Assembly: GCA_963682175.1 (NCBI GenBank)
Contig: OY821775.1
Location: forward strand, 6,668,501 to 6,732,500
Reading direction: 5' to 3'
From: Triglochin maritima
Taxonomy: Eukaryota; Streptophyta; Magnoliopsida; Alismatales; Juncaginaceae
DNA: 64,000 bases
Part shown: one piece after another, positions 48,901 to 61,262 of the stretch
Numbering within the stretch: the first letter of the stretch is position 1
Layout: each line of letters starts with the position of its first letter
The notes under the pieces: generated by a model
The model's database searches: none
What the model was told of the DNA's origin: nothing
Seen by the model: the letters and a program-made list of their open reading frames with translations, nothing else
Translations under genes and position numbers: made by a program

Positions 48901-49875
48901 GCACCAGATTTCCAAGTGCCTTCTAAATTGCAGACAAAATATAGTTGATAATCAATCAGACAAAATTCACCAAAATAACCTTCTTGTGCTGAAACATATC
49001 CAACTGTTCTGATGTTCCATTGCAAGCAGCAGTAGCAACGGACTGACACAAGACAACACCAGAGTAAACAACAACAGCATTGGTACACTTCAAAACAACA
49101 GAATTGAACGCTTGGTACGCCTTAACTACAACAATGTGGTGATACCTGCCCATTGCCACAAAATGCTGAAGGTGGAGTCTTGAATGGACTCGGCTCATCA
49201 GCAGAACCAAAAGGTTGAGCATCACATTCACCCTCAACACTGTGGTCCACCGGCCTTTCCGCAGCTGAAGGTTTTGAGGAATTAAGCCACGTCTGGAGCC
49301 TTCCAACTGATGACTTAACATTCTACAGAGATCAATCCACACCACAATGAAATTTCAATTCGTATGCAATTCTAGTCAGAAACGACAAAACACCTACTTT
49401 TTCCTCCGAGAAGCTACAAGCACTCAATGTGCTCCGTTTCGAATCATCTCCCCGCAGAATCTTCCCAGCGAACGACTTCAACCGTTCGTTCACCGGCGAG
49501 ATCTTCCACGTCACTTCGTCTCCCCCATCATCCTGGCTCTGCTTTATAATCTACACCACAGAATGAGGGAAAAAGTCTCAAAACAAAACAAAACCAAATC
49601 CAAACTTTCCCAATCAGGTCCCCCACCATTCCAGGAGAGAATCGCGGGCGTTTGGCGACGGACTTGGTGACCTCGGGGGAGATCGGCAAGTCGTCCGGAG
49701 GGGGGATAGACGGGACGGGTCTGGGAGTGGAGGACGCAGCGGCGGCGGTGGACTGGGAGTGGCGTTCGAAGAAGTGTTGGATTCCGAACTTCGCCGGCTG
49801 CGAGGGGTGGACATTGGAGCTGGACTTCTTGGTGGTAGAGGAGGAAGACGAGAACGATCGCTTCCTCGGAGGCAT
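33998..49875 (-). CDS. DNA2: DNA replication helicase/nuclease DNA2 (JHS1)
   Basis: Thirty-four exons on the minus strand join in phase into about 1,301 aa, close to the known plant JHS1/DNA2 length. Exons run from 49875-49627 (start MPPRKR) to 34159-33998 (stop TGA). DNA2 trims long 5' flaps in Okazaki-fragment processing and resects DNA ends in the nucleus. Visible parts: an N-terminal PCNA-binding-like box FGIQHFF (about residues 30-36); the PD-(D/E)XK nuclease with Asp513, Glu535 and Lys537 in LEFKTGK; iron-sulfur cysteines Cys382, Cys626, Cys629 and Cys635; and the SF1 helicase with Walker A GMPGTGKT (904-911), DEAG (1014-1017), GDPYQLPP (about 1038-1045) and VALTRAK (1242-1248). No stops or frameshifts were found. 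Other exons include 49550-49398, 49322-49146, 48845-48612, 43929-43774, 41650-41405, 39883-39716, 39139-38988, 37932-37795, 35530-35396 and 34555-34436. Confidence 0.95.
36455..36545 (+). repeat. SINE-like unit (tRNA-derived look)
   Basis: The unit has a box A-like start (AGTTGGCACCATAATGGT), a box B-like GTGTTTGAATCCC and an A-rich tail (CATCAAAAAAAA), the order of a tRNA-derived SINE. It is short and diverged, and no flanking direct repeat was identified. Confidence 0.35.
36716..36765 (+). promoter_or_regulatory. Plant snRNA-type USE plus TATA box inside a DNA2 intron
   Basis: GTCCCACATCG at 36716-36726 is an exact match to the plant snRNA upstream sequence element (RTCCCACATCG). TATATAAG follows at 36758-36765, 31 bp downstream. 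It points along + , antisense to DNA2. The sequence after it does not resemble U1, U2, U4, U5, U6 or U3 RNA as I know them. The same motif pair also occurs in some plant transposons, so it may drive a repeat transcript. Confidence 0.5.
38480..38531 (+). repeat. 3'-end-like fragment of a plant non-LTR retroelement
   Basis: CAACAACAAAGCCTTAAATC followed by AAACTAGTTAGGGTAGGCTAG is a widely dispersed plant repeat, usually seen at the 3' ends of non-LTR elements. It lies in a DNA2 intron. A weaker copy is at about 40935-40972. Confidence 0.4.
44350..44456 (+). repeat. SINE-like fragment in a DNA2 intron
   Basis: AGACTGCATACATCTGATCCTCCC followed by an end in GTTGTTGTTG matches the 3' region style of common plant SINEs (GCGTACATC...GTTGTTGTTG). 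The 5' part is missing or diverged. Confidence 0.4.
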
Positions 49876-51824
49876 TAGGGTTAGGGTTTGGGGGGAGAAT
49901 GGGAGTGGAGAGGGAAGAGATCAAGAGAAGGTGAAGTTCCCGCCAACCAATTTGAGGTTGGGCCTGGTGGGCTGTGTTAATGTATTTGTGTTGGGCTATT
50001 GGGTCCTTCAAGAAAGTGTGACGTTTTTTTAACGCAACTGATGTTGCGAAACCAAGGATTTTGAAATCGACGAGTAAACCCAAAAATGGTTTGTTTGGTT
50101 CAAAAGGGATTGACAGTTGAACCGATGATGACGTTAGTATGATGTCAGTCAGCATGACGTTAATATGTATCGAACCAAGAGTTCAAAAGGGAACTGACAC
50201 CAAAACATTGGTCCAACCAGCAATGGAGAGGAGTTATAAATTAGTGTTTTGCGAACCTATTCAACTGCAATTGTCAACTTTCAACCAGGGTTTGTCATAG
50301 GTTGTTGTGACTCGTGGTGGTGGGTATTTGGTTTGCGCAATAGTTTTTAAGGTTAGTAAGAGCAAGGGGTCATATTGTCATAAGCTTGGCACTTTGGCCA
50401 AGTTATCACTTAAATAAAGTCATGAAGAAGAAAAAAACTTTACAAATCAAATATGCCAATGTTACGCGGGCAAGGTATTTCGCTCTTATTTCTTTGTCTA
50501 CCCGATGTTCTAACTAGTTTGGGATTAAAGTTATATTGCTATTGTTGCTTTTAGATCATTTTCTCTGTAATATATCGAACTATTCACCTATTATTTTATG
50601 AGCGGCTTGTACTTGCTCGTTATTCTGTGTGAAAATGATAACAAATACATGTCGCTGTAGGTAATGAATTTCTCCCTTTGCGTTAAGTACGACCCGGTTT
50701 TATCTATAGAAAATAAAAAAACATAGTTATAAATTACGTGCGTGTGGACCATGACTACAAATAGTGTTTGGGTTTGGCACTTGACCCATGAACGAGGTAA
50801 GGAAGTTGCTTTCAGCATTGAAGGTCTCAATCTCAACTCGATCGTCTGTGTTCACTTGATCAGCCACAAGGTTTCTAACTTCTGTGTGCATGTGATAAAC
50901 AAGTGGAAGAGTGTGATCCATGGAAGACATAGGACAATCAATGTTCTGTTGACCCAAAAGCCGAAAATAGGGTCTGCGTTGAAGTGGAACCACACTTCTA
51001 GAAATCCATTAATATTAAAGGACTCATAATAACAACTCTTTAAAGGAGATGTCCTTCCAGAGAAAACTTTGTAGGAGATGATTGGTGTGGAATTTTGAGG
51101 TACGAGTGTAACTTTTCGAGTCCAGACCTCAGTGGTCGTTGCGTATTTTGATATATTAATCCATCTAAATAGATCCATAAATAATCTGAAAAAATATAAT
51201 CAATAATTTGTGAGCTCGACAACCCGCAATTACCAACCGTCAATCAACCAGAATCATAATCACGTAGAAAATACATAATATATAGGACATTCAGTTAATG
51301 AGCACAATCAAGAGACATATATCACAAACAATATGCATGCATATAAAACTGGAACCTGCATTCGGATTCGACCGCATCCTGTGTTTATGAATATATCAAT
51401 CAGTCAGACACACACCTAGTAGCTCCACACTAACGACAGGTAGTCATTTCCTCTCCCGGGTGGCTCCATGTTGCCCGCTAGGTAGCTCTTTCTAAATGAC
51501 TCGGTCAGAAACATACACACACCCACATGGTATGTCAACCGAAACATCATCATGCAATCATATACATATCAATAAATTCAATATCAATACTCAGCATGCA
51601 TGCAACTACACATATCAAAAGAGACAGACATGACATAAAACTGAAAAACAACGAATCAGTACTTGTCTATCTCGCAACCACAACCAAAACAATTGTCATT
51701 CCACTGCCTCTCTCATCTCATCCATTCACAACCACTCCTCACGTTGGGAGGAAAAACTTCTCCCACGTCTGCTTCTTCCCTCCGTCTCCTCTCCAACTCT
51801 ATCACAATTCACTCCCTTCCACCT
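49876..51824. other. Intergenic region upstream of DNA2
   Basis: This should contain the DNA2 promoter on the minus strand just above 49876. No clear TATA box was seen there. The remainder is repeat-like. Overlapping open frames on the minus strand at 50727-51178 give peptide stretches I could not assign to a family. No gene is supported. Confidence 0.45.
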
Positions 51825-52399
51825 TTCTTAAGAGGAAAAAATTTCAAAATAAACTTTTTTTAAAATGTTTTGTCAAAATAGACCTCAATAAAAAGTATTT
51901 GTCAAAATAGACTCACTGCATATAGAACTCGGCATCACCAGTGCCGAGTTCTCCTTTGAAAAATTCGGCATCACCAGTGCTGAGTTCTCTTTGTTTTTTA
52001 TTGCCCAACACTTGTCATATTCACTCGACGTGAGTTGCCAAGAGAATAGTGATTCAAATAGAACTCGGCACTAGGAATGTCGAGTTCTATTGGTGCGAAC
52101 TCGGCATCACAAAACTCGGCACTTGTGATGCCGAGTTCACATCAAGAGAACTCGACATCCTCAATGCCGAGTTCTCTTGAAGAGTTCATTAATTTAAGAA
52201 CTCGACAAAAAAAATAATGTTTGACAACAAAGACAATCATTCCAATTACCAAAATACAATTCAACCACAAAACACAAATAACTACGATAAAACCAAAACA
52301 ACAAACGTTTTAAAAAATTCACAATAACGAGTTTAACATTTTAACATAAAACCAAAAGTAGTGTAATAACAATCAAATAAGTTTAACACAACTAAATAT

Positions 52400-52642
52400 C
52401 TATTTTAAGAGACCTCTCAATCTCTTCTTCCTTTTAGGACGTGCTTGAGCACGTCCTCTCCACCTGCCGTGTCCCCCTCCTCGTGTTGCATTCTCAGTAT
52501 CCTGAGTCAGACCGCCAGCATCTTCTTGAGTGTATGGATCTTCTTCTTTAACGACGCGATTTTGACTCAAATGTAATGTGAGTTCTTCAACACCAAAACA
52601 CATGAGGCAAGCCTTCATTTTTTCCTTCAATTTTCCAACCAT
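52400..52642 (-). pseudogene. Possible C-terminal exon of the MULE-2 plant-mobile-domain gene
   Basis: An 80-aa open frame ends in a basic tail (GRWRGRAQARPKRKKRL), as is common for the C-termini of TE-borne plant-mobile-domain proteins. It lies downstream of the domain on the same strand. Its link to the upstream exons is inferred from position only. Confidence 0.4.
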
Positions 52643-53196
52643 CGAAGAGCATGTCTTGTGATCTTTGATCGCCTCATGAATTTGATGAGTTCTTTGTGGA
52701 ACTCATAAACTTCGTGCACCTACAGATAATTAACAATTCATCAAACACTAAACACAGTTTTAAAACGTGGTAATTGTTTAAATAAATGTTTAAATCTTAC
52801 CATCTCTCGCTCTCTACCCGCTCGAGGTCTGTATAAGGTATTAGTCGTAGCCAAGGTGTGATTAACAATCCAACGTGCGGTGATGCTCCAGTACCATTCC
52901 ATATACAGTCGTGTGCTCTCTTCATGAATGACACCTAGGACTGATCGCTCAAACTGTAGATGATCTCTTCTATGCGTCCAATGTTGAATGAATTAGTGAT
53001 TTTCCGCCAACCAATTAACATCTGACCTCCCCTGAGCCGATTTCACTACATGTCTCTTCATCAGCTCTGGAATGTGTTGTTGTAGACTGAACTATCTCAT
53101 CACTCGGTTTGGACAATGCATAACCACCTCACCAAAATTTATAAGTCAAGTATGGCTCGTCCAGATCTCTGAACATTCCATACATAGTGGTAGTAA

Positions 53197-54010
53197 CTAA
53201 CTAAGATCCAAATGTGCATAAGGGTCCCAGATCACTTGATCGAATTCCTGCACATCCAGCTCATTCCGATAAAAATCAAGTGTCGTCGTCTTCGCACTAC
53301 CCTTGAATGTTCTCGATCGTCTCCAACGGGCACCTAATGGTGCCCTCTCGTCCTCCGGGTATAGTAATGGTCTTCTCTTCAAAGGTCTCCCAATGTGTAG
53401 ATGTTCCCAGCACCACAATTGCAGGAACGTAAGAAAACCACACAAATGTTTGGTCGGAATCAGTGAGACTTCGTCTAACATGTGATATAAGTAGGCCAGG
53501 GCCGCACTACCCCAATTGTACTCCGATGCGACGGTCAAATCTCTGAGCGAAGACATGTACTTCAAGTGAACCATCGTGTCACTCTTATCTGCCAAAATAC
53601 TACATCCCAGCTAGAACAGAATGAAGGCTCTGGTGTGTCGTGTAACTGTCTCCTCGTCAGCATCAAAACTCAAAAGGCAACTACTGAAACTGAGCTTGCA
53701 ACCAACCCAGAGTTACGGACCCCTTACGACCCAAGTCATCAGGGACTTGACCCAATAAATCCATGCAGACCTCTGACCAAACGTACTCCTGAGACTCACA
53801 CACCGGAAAACCATCTACGTGCAAGCCGGTAATCATAGAGATGTCACACAAGGTGCACGTGATCTCACCATGTCGCAGGTGAAATAAATGAGTCTACGGT
53901 CTCCAACGCTCGACCATCGCCCCCAACAAGGTATGGTCCAACTGGACTCAACCCAACCGAGTGACTGTGTCAAACCCTGCCATATCTAGCAGAAACAACA
54001 TCCTCTCATT
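53197..54010 (-). pseudogene. Plant mobile domain (PMD/MAIN-like) gene, disrupted
   Basis: Reading down the minus strand from about 54010, one frame gives AGFDTVTRLG, then LDHTLLGAMVERWRP, then THLFHLRHGEITCTL and ITGLHVDG. This is the N-terminal signature of the plant mobile domain found in MAIN and MAIL1, with two in-frame stops. After a frameshift the 53595-53197 frame continues the domain with WGSAALAYLYHML, GFLTFLQLWCWEHLHIGRP and PLGARWRRSRT. PMD proteins act with a PP7-like phosphatase in genome stability and silencing. The domain also occurs in transposons. Stops and the frameshift show decay. Confidence 0.8.
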
Positions 54011-55723
54011 AGTGATCTGTCATTCGTTGAGCTTCGATTCATGCTCAACGCATTTTACAACATCAACCTCCTTCTGCATAAATTTAGAGAAATGTCATAA
54101 TATTGAAACTCTCATGCAAAAATTTAACTTGAAGACGTAGAATGCTTACAAAATCTTTGAACAAGTCAGACTTATGGTTGGCCTGCAAAATCAACATTGA
54201 TCTGTCTACCAGACCCTGTGAAGCGTAGCTACCTCTAACTGAACTAGTACTGGAACCACCAAACTCTATCTGTACATAACACGTTAAATATTAGAAAATA
54301 TTGAATTGTTGCAAATATTAAACTCAACGTAATATTAATTACAGTTAGGAAAAATTGGAGTCTAATTTATCCACTACACCATGTGAGCTATTAAAAAATA
54401 TCAAAGTGTTGCAAAACATCAAAGTCATAAAAATTGCAGTCCTAAAAATACATTATATTAATTCAAGTCTTACAATTAATCAACTCTTAAAAAAGATCCA
54501 AGTCGTACATTCATCCAAGTCATAACAAGTGTGTTCGGCGTCGTATGTTTTAACTTGAAAATATCTGCAGCCTTTTGGAACATACGCATGTAGACGTCAT
54601 TTGCAGTTATCTTCATTATGACGAATACAATGAACTGTATACCATTTCGTTGAAGAAACAACAACTGAATATTGAAAAACTTTTAATGTGCCACGATTGT
54701 AGAGCATGAACTCAAATTATATTTCGTTAGGAAAATTCGTTTATTCCAAAAAGAACAACTTTTAAATCCTCATATTTTTATGTTCAACGGAATAACTACC
54801 AATTTGCGGTCAGATCTTGAATATTCTGCCACATCTCCGTTACATTCTAATTTCTCATTATACATGACCAACAAAATCATTCATCATCTTTATCCATACC
54901 TAACATAAATTAATTAAATTTGAAAATGTGTTCAAGTGAGATGATTATTCTTCATTACTAACAACTTAAAAAGTTGAAAATACTCAAATGTTTTAGAAAT
55001 TACCTCAATTGAGTGTAGTAGCAAACAACTGTAAACGTCAAGCAAACTCTCCAATAAAATCAACTACAATAAACAACGTTTCGAATCATGTCATAAATTT
55101 TTTAATTTTTTTACAGAACCTCCCTTATATTTTTCAAATTTGTAAATTTAAACCTGCACGATATAACAAACTAACAATACTACAAATAACATCCTCACAT
55201 TCTAAACATCTAAGTAACGACGTATTTCTCAACATGCAAATCACAATATATTTAACGAACATATTTCTCAACTTCAAAACCCACACACATTATTACTCTA
55301 TTTTAAGACAAAAAAATCAAACTTCAATTCTCACATACATCGAAACTCACATACATTGAAACTCAAATAAATTATTTTTAAGTTTACATTCATTCAAACT
55401 AACATACATTCAAACAAAAATAACAACAAAAAATCTAATTTCAATCACAATAACCAAACTTAAATTCAAATATTTTTAAGATTACTACCGTAGACTTACA
55501 ATCAACAAAACTAAAATCAATAATCAACTAACAAACAAGAAAAAAAATTGGCCTAAAAATTCAAAATCGAAATCGAGTTTGCACCAAAACGGATTCCTAA
55601 GCCAACAAAAACACTACAATCATACCTAAAACAACAATGTATATCATCCTAATACATAAAAAAGCAAGAAAATTATGGAAAATGAAAAAAAATTGAAACC
55701 CTAACTTAAAATCGCGAGAACTC

Positions 55724-55770
55724 GGGGGGGGGGGGGGGGGGGGGGGGGTCGGGTCGGGGGGGGGGGGGGG
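55724..55770 (+). repeat. Poly(G) tracts interrupting a MULE-2 hairpin unit
   Basis: A run of 25 G (55724-55748), then TCGGGTC, then 15 G (55756-55770) sits where the normal unit would read GAACTCGGCAT...GAGTTC. It could form G-quadruplexes, or it could be a sequencing/assembly artefact. Confidence 0.85.
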
Positions 55771-56508
55771 TCGGGTCGGGAGTTCTGTCTATTAAACTCG
55801 ACATCTCAGAAGCCGAGTTTTATTTAAGAAATTGTTCTCCTAGTCGTCCAACCGTCTCATGCACGATCTGAGTGCCAGGAGAACAGTTCAAATAGTATTC
55901 GACATATCCAGTGTCGAGTTCTATTTGAATCATTGTTCTCCTGACAACTCATGTCGAGTGGAATATGTCATGTGTTGGCAATAAAAAACAAAGAGAACTC
56001 GACACTGGTGATGCCGAGTTCTGTATGCATTAAAAAACAAACTCACCGCCGCCACGTGTCACCACGTGGTGACAACGAGTCTATTTTAGCAAATACTTTT
56101 TATTGAGGTCTATTTCAAAAAAAAATAAAAAATTTATTTTTAAAAAAATATATTCTTAAGAAGCCAAACCTCCTCACGTTTATCCTCTCTCTCTATCTGT
56201 ATTCACCTTTTAACCTCTCACCTCTTTATCCTCCGATCACCTTCCAACGTCACATTCCTTTTCACTCAACTAAACTTTCCCTCCAAGAAAAACCAACACC
56301 CACTAACCATGATTAATTCTTCTAATTTGGATTTAAGTTTCTAACAACGAGTTTCTGCAGAATCCAAAATTCTACTCTCTCTTGATTCCAAGGAAAAATT
56401 TGAAATATGGAAGCAAATATTAAAAGCGAAGGTTAGAATATCTTTTTTCGAAGAAAGTTTATTCATAAATTATATAAACCCAAAGGTTATGGAGTCACAC
56501 CCCTTGGG

Positions 56509-56942
56509 TAGGGGTGCAACTCGGATACATACTATATCTGAATTCAAATTCGAATATGAATACCATATTTCATTACCAAATTGGAATTCGAATCTGAATT
56601 CAGTAGAACTATCTGAATCCGAAACTTTAAAATTTCTGAATACTAATTGGTATTCGGATATTATCCGAAATTAAAGATATTTATATATATTATAATTAAT
56701 TTTCGAATACTAAATTTTTTGTATCAAATTTTTTGAATACTAATTTGTGTATTTGACCATGTATTCGAATAATTCGGATAATTCGAATTTTAAATACCTT
56801 GTATCTGAATTCTAATTGGTAATTTCTTTTAAATCAAATTCGTATCCGAAATTAAATTAGTAACATTGAACTTACCAAATAACAACGAAATAGTGATTTT
56901 CGAATCGAATATTCGGATAGTTGGTAACCATTTGCATCCCTA
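56509..56942. mobile_element. hAT-like element filled with ATTCGAAT/TTCGGATA motifs
   Basis: The ends TAGGGGTGCAACTCGGAT and ..CATTTGCATCCCTA are inverted repeats. They are close to those of the element at 30794. An 8-bp duplication with one mismatch flanks it (CCCTTGGG at 56501-56508, CCTTTGGG at 56943-56950). The 434-bp interior is mostly GAATTCGAAT, TTCGGATA and ATCTGAAT in both orientations. It is non-coding. Confidence 0.8.
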
Positions 56943-56950
56943 CCTTTGGG

Positions 56951-59900
56951 GGACAAACAATGGACAATTGGACATGCGTAATTCTACATTAGTTCAAAAT
57001 TCCGTCTGGGGTTGGTTTAATTGAATTTAACTAATTCCGGGTTTTAGAAAGTAAAGCATACTTAAGCACGAGTTGTTTTTTTAGGTTTTTTGACAAGTTT
57101 TTTATATTAGAATCAGAATTTAAAATGCTCACTTTATTCAGCCATCTATCTTAGAACTCCTTAAAAACGTACCAAATGGTACACCTACAATTTCAGCATT
57201 ACCATTTCCTGATATCTTTATTGGCTTTTGTGAGGGCAATTAAGTTGCAGTCGAGATTTCAACGTGGAATGTCTTCGATTCTGACTTGGAGACCAAATCT
57301 GGTCAATATGCATTGAAGATGATGAGGTCCAATAAAGCAACTTTATGTCTCATGCATACATAAGGTTGTGACAAATTCAAACCGTTTCTACACGTTCCCA
57401 ATCTAGTTTAATAAAAAACTCCCGAATTTTAAGATTAACGAGCTTTAAACTCCCCAAAGTCAAACCCTTGCATGTTTGTTGTATGGTCAACCTCGTGCTT
57501 TCATAACATGCATGATCTCTTGTCTTCTCTCAATGCACCTTGCATCGTTTACCGCACTTAAAAGTTTCATATTTGAACAAGTCCGATGCTAATTGCTTCA
57601 CGAGATAAATTTGATGCAGCTCGATAGCTCAGCTTCACTGTATTTGAAAAGTATACAATGGGTGTGATTGGTTCGCAGCCTTAACAAGTAAAGGAAATTC
57701 TAGAATTCCAGTTATGGAACTATATATATATATATATATATATTTCTCATTACTCTAGTTACTTAGAGCTCCAATCATAATTATTAGCACAAATATGTAT
57801 CTTGTAATTGGCAAAGTACAATGAACTAGATTTCCTTCGGGTTTTTTAGTGGATACGAGGGGACTCGTTTCTAATACAATTTTTTGAGGTTTAGAAACTC
57901 ATGAAACTCCGGTTCCAAAACACTTTAGTTTTTTTGAAAATCAATTCGGCATGCCCATTTCAGAAATCAATTTTTTCACTTCATTAAGATTCTCAGGCAA
58001 CTAATATGATAATCATTGCAAAATGGTGAACAATCACTGTGCATAATAGTGTTTGCTATTGACTTTGATCCCAACCAGCCTCTATGAATAAAGGCGCTGA
58101 TCATTAGCATGTTCCTTAATTAGTTTCGTCAACTACCTAAATCTTAGCTTTATTGAGTGTTCGCACATATAATAACAATATTTTTTCACAGAAAGAGCTT
58201 GTTCCGAAGTAATCCTCATGTTCCGCCAGAAATGCCGGAGTTTGATGTACAGAAATCATTGACAAATTGAAGCAAGTGGGCATAAATAATGATTTTGTCG
58301 TAACAAAGTAGGCTTTGAGCATAATAACGTAGTCAATGGAAGCAGATAGTATTTGGTGTTGGTAGGAAAATCAAACCAAATCAAATTGCATCCCAATTAC
58401 CCAATGTTTAATGGCATCTAATTGTATGTTGTTGCTTGTACGTATACCATCATAACAATTTTATGGAATTATCATCTCGTTTAAGTGTGCGGTTAGAAAT
58501 TGAAGGGTTAATTATAGTTGACTTCCTGAATTATGTTTTTATTTCACTTTGCATTCCAAACGATATCTCCTCAAAACTTTTTTTTGTAATATTTTTTTCT
58601 TTGAATTTTAAAAATTCATTATGTATTTACTATTTTTTAGAATTTTTATTTCAACTAGATCCAACATTCGTTTTGATCCGAAATTTGACGTAAAGTTAAA
58701 ATTAAGAGTGCGTTAGATATAATGTTACAAATAAAAAAACAATGATAAATAAGTAGATAAATAATGGATTTTTAAAATTGAAGATGATAAAATATTATAA
58801 AACAAAAGTTCAATGGAACTAGCAGACATCCAAGTTTATCCAGAGTATCAAATATCAAAGCATGTGCCTCGAAGCTTAAAAAAAACGAAATAAGGAAGTG
58901 TCGCATATTTGCCATTTTTTATAATATTATCCGCGAATTTGTCAACGCAAATTAAGATAACACAAAAGCATCCATCAGAAGGTGATTATTATTTCTTAAA
59001 CCATGTCTAAGAGATTGAGTCGTCAACGTCATCTCGGCCATTAAGTTTATTATGTTGAAAATGATGCGTAATTGTTCAAGGTGTGCGTGTCTTGAAAATC
59101 ATGTTTTATACTTCCGAGTTTGTGCAACAGAGTCGATTCAAAGGCTTACAGGATTTGCAGGTTTGGACATCCGCATAGCTTTTGGATTTTATGGTTCGAA
59201 AGTTCGTCGGCTTTTTTGGATGTCCATTTCACGACCTAAACATTACTTATAGGGTTAGTTTAGGCATTCCATTGGTGCCTTAAACCTCTCTATATAAACT
59301 ATTGTTGTTGTTTAGGATTTAGAGACTCTGGTGTGTAGGTTTGAGAGTCACTTGTGGAAAGGTAGGTTTAGACTCTTTCAAACTTAAGATTTTAGGATTT
59401 GGGAATTCTTTGTTTTTGGAGGTTTAAACATCCAAGTCTCGTTTCGCTTCCGGGTATTTTTTTCCCTCCGGTTCTTTATTCTCCTTATAATTATCCTTTG
59501 TCGCATATTGAAGATTTGCCTGGTATCCGTCCTGCGATTTTTCCTTTTGAGTTTCTACGTACATCTGGTGTTGTGGTTTGTTTTGTTTATTTCTTTGCTA
59601 GGTTGATGCATGCTTGGTGTTTGTTAAATCAACCTAGTCCATTGAGATTTCTCTTATCGCTTCCACTATTTCGGTCCACCATTTTCCTTACAGTAATATT
59701 GGAACATTAGGCTTTTCACGCCATAATTAAAATATCTAACTGGCCCTTTGATTATTCTGTGTCATCAATGGAAGGGAAGAATATCAAATGTAAATGGCTA
59801 AAAGTCAACCAGTCACAACATCATATGCACAGATTATAGAAAAACACAAACACGATTTGAAAAGGTATTATCAACATAAGAAAATATTAATGATTATAGA

Positions 59901-61262
59901 AAAACATAAGAACATGGTAATGCACAAGTACAAACGGTATAATAAACTGTATCAAGTTGGGAGTCCAGATCCCACACCATCTGACCTCGAAGTGGTCAAT
60001 TTTGGACAAATTTCCGATTTAGATTATCTGATTATAAAAATATGCGTCCTGTAGTTGAATGTTATTTGATGTGGACATGGTTTGGAATCGACAATATCGG
60101 TATATACAGTTTCAGACTATTTGATTTGACAAATTCAGTTCTCTTTTAAAAAATCTGAATTTGTTTTATTGAAGGATATTTTTGGGTGATACTGGTTATC
60201 CAAAAACATTTGAATTTTGCTTTCTACTACCTACTATCTTTGAAATACAATGAACATTCAATCTTCAACAAGCAAAATAAAAGACTTGTAAGTATGTATT
60301 TATTGGGGATATTTCGGAAAACCTGAAGTTCACAAGATAAACAAGCTATTGGAAATTTGATATGAGACAACTAAATAGAAAATGCATCGATAAAACTCTC
60401 ATAAAAATTTATGGCATCCTCGACCTACAACTCCACAAAAAATATGATCATGCAATTGTTTTTGACAAACGAACGTATAGTATCACCCATTCACCCTCGA
60501 ATGAATTTTGGATTTGTAATATTTTTTAAGGAGATCCATTCTCGATTGATTCCCAATACTTTTTTTAATAAGCAATGGTTCCTCAATAGTCGGTAATAGT
60601 AATTTTAGATTTTTAGCGAGAAATAGCTTAACCACCGTTCATACATGATAACTAGCATTTGACCTGTGAATGTAATAATAAAATAGTAAATAAATACAAA
60701 TATTATCTTAAAGATAAAAAAAAATCCATTCAATCTTGATGTTTTTTTTTCTAATTTAAGAAACCTTTTGTTTTCTACCTTCGTCTGCATACGTTGTAGG
60801 CATATGTATACAGTATATGTACATATTTGCCTTTGAATTCCAAATTACATACAGTTAGTCATCAATATTTGATTTATTTAAACTATTACAAGTAATTTCT
60901 ACGTCCCACAATGGACATTATTAAATACGATTCTCTTGTAATACGTGGAAAACGATTGACACTTACGCGTCCCAGCAACTCCACACCAATGCCCAACCAA
61001 ATCGACCCCTCCCATTAAAACCACACTACTCTCACCTTACTTTTCAAAATCCACCCCTTTCAAACCCATAGCAAACGCCTTTCTGACTCCCACTCCAGAC
61101 TCCAATCCAAACCCAACGAAGAAGGAAAAGATACGAAGCCAAACTCCAACCCAAACCCAAACCCAAACCCAAAGAAGAAAGGAAAGGAAAGGAAAAGAAA
61201 AGATACGAAGCCAAACTCCCGAACTCGACTTACATGAAACCCACTTCCCCAACAATCCAACC
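56951..61262. other. Intergenic region with microsatellite and MITE relic
   Basis: No convincing gene is seen. A (TA)n tract lies at 57721-57742. A relic of the hairpin MITE family starts at about 58505. A short stretch near 58188-58276 on + reads like an exon end (NPHVPPEMPEFDVQKSL then TGA), but I do not recognise it. Just upstream of the next gene are (CCCAAA)n at 61146-61171 and a (GGAAA)n tract at 61178-61200. Confidence 0.5.
58505..58850. repeat. Diverged copy of the GGGTTAATTA hairpin MITE family
   Basis: It starts GGGTTAATTATAGTTGACTTCCTGAATTATG and keeps the order of central motifs of the 30290 element (TAGATCCAACATTCG.TTTGATCC, TACGTAAAG-like, TAGATATAATGTTACAAA, ATATTATAAAAC). The right terminal repeat is eroded and no target duplication is seen. 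Confidence 0.55.

Larger units (their letters stand above)
51834..56152 (-). mobile_element. Mutator-like element (MULE-2) carrying a plant mobile domain, TSD TTCTTAAGA
   Basis: A perfect 9-bp duplication TTCTTAAGA (51825-51833 and 56153-56161) flanks the 4,319-bp element. Its termini share the MULE-1 layout: GGAAAAAATTT start, then CAATAAAAAGTATTTGTCAAAATAGACTC, the CCGCCACGTGTCACCACGTGGTG box near the right end, and the same AACTCGGCATCACCAGTGCCGAGTT hairpin units at both ends. An interior segment near 54480-54600 is the inverse of MULE-1 DNA (around 27625-27705 and 29590-29690). Instead of a transposase the minus strand holds a decayed plant-mobile-domain gene. It was presumably mobilised in trans. 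Confidence 0.9.

Noticed and set aside
49544..50155. Long minus-strand frame of 203 codons and the plus-strand frame at 49652-50032 over DNA2 exon 1
   Set aside because: Both overlap the DNA2 first exon in other frames. The MPPRKR... frame with its in-phase splice sites is clearly the real one.
50727..51243. Overlapping minus-strand frames upstream of DNA2
   Set aside because: The peptides are not recognisable and frames switch repeatedly. It may be an old repeat, not a supportable gene.
58137..58322. Possible exon end (NPHVPPEMPEFDVQKSL) on + near 58188-58276
   Set aside because: It is too short, with no family match from memory and no partner exons nearby.
59399..59710. 103-codon hydrophobic frame
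   Set aside because: T-rich DNA gives Phe/Leu-rich chance frames. There is no start context, domain or neighbouring exon.
61146..61171. (CCCAAA)n tract considered as interstitial telomere repeat
   Set aside because: The unit is CCCAAA, not the plant telomere CCCTAAA. It is treated as a microsatellite in a 5' leader.
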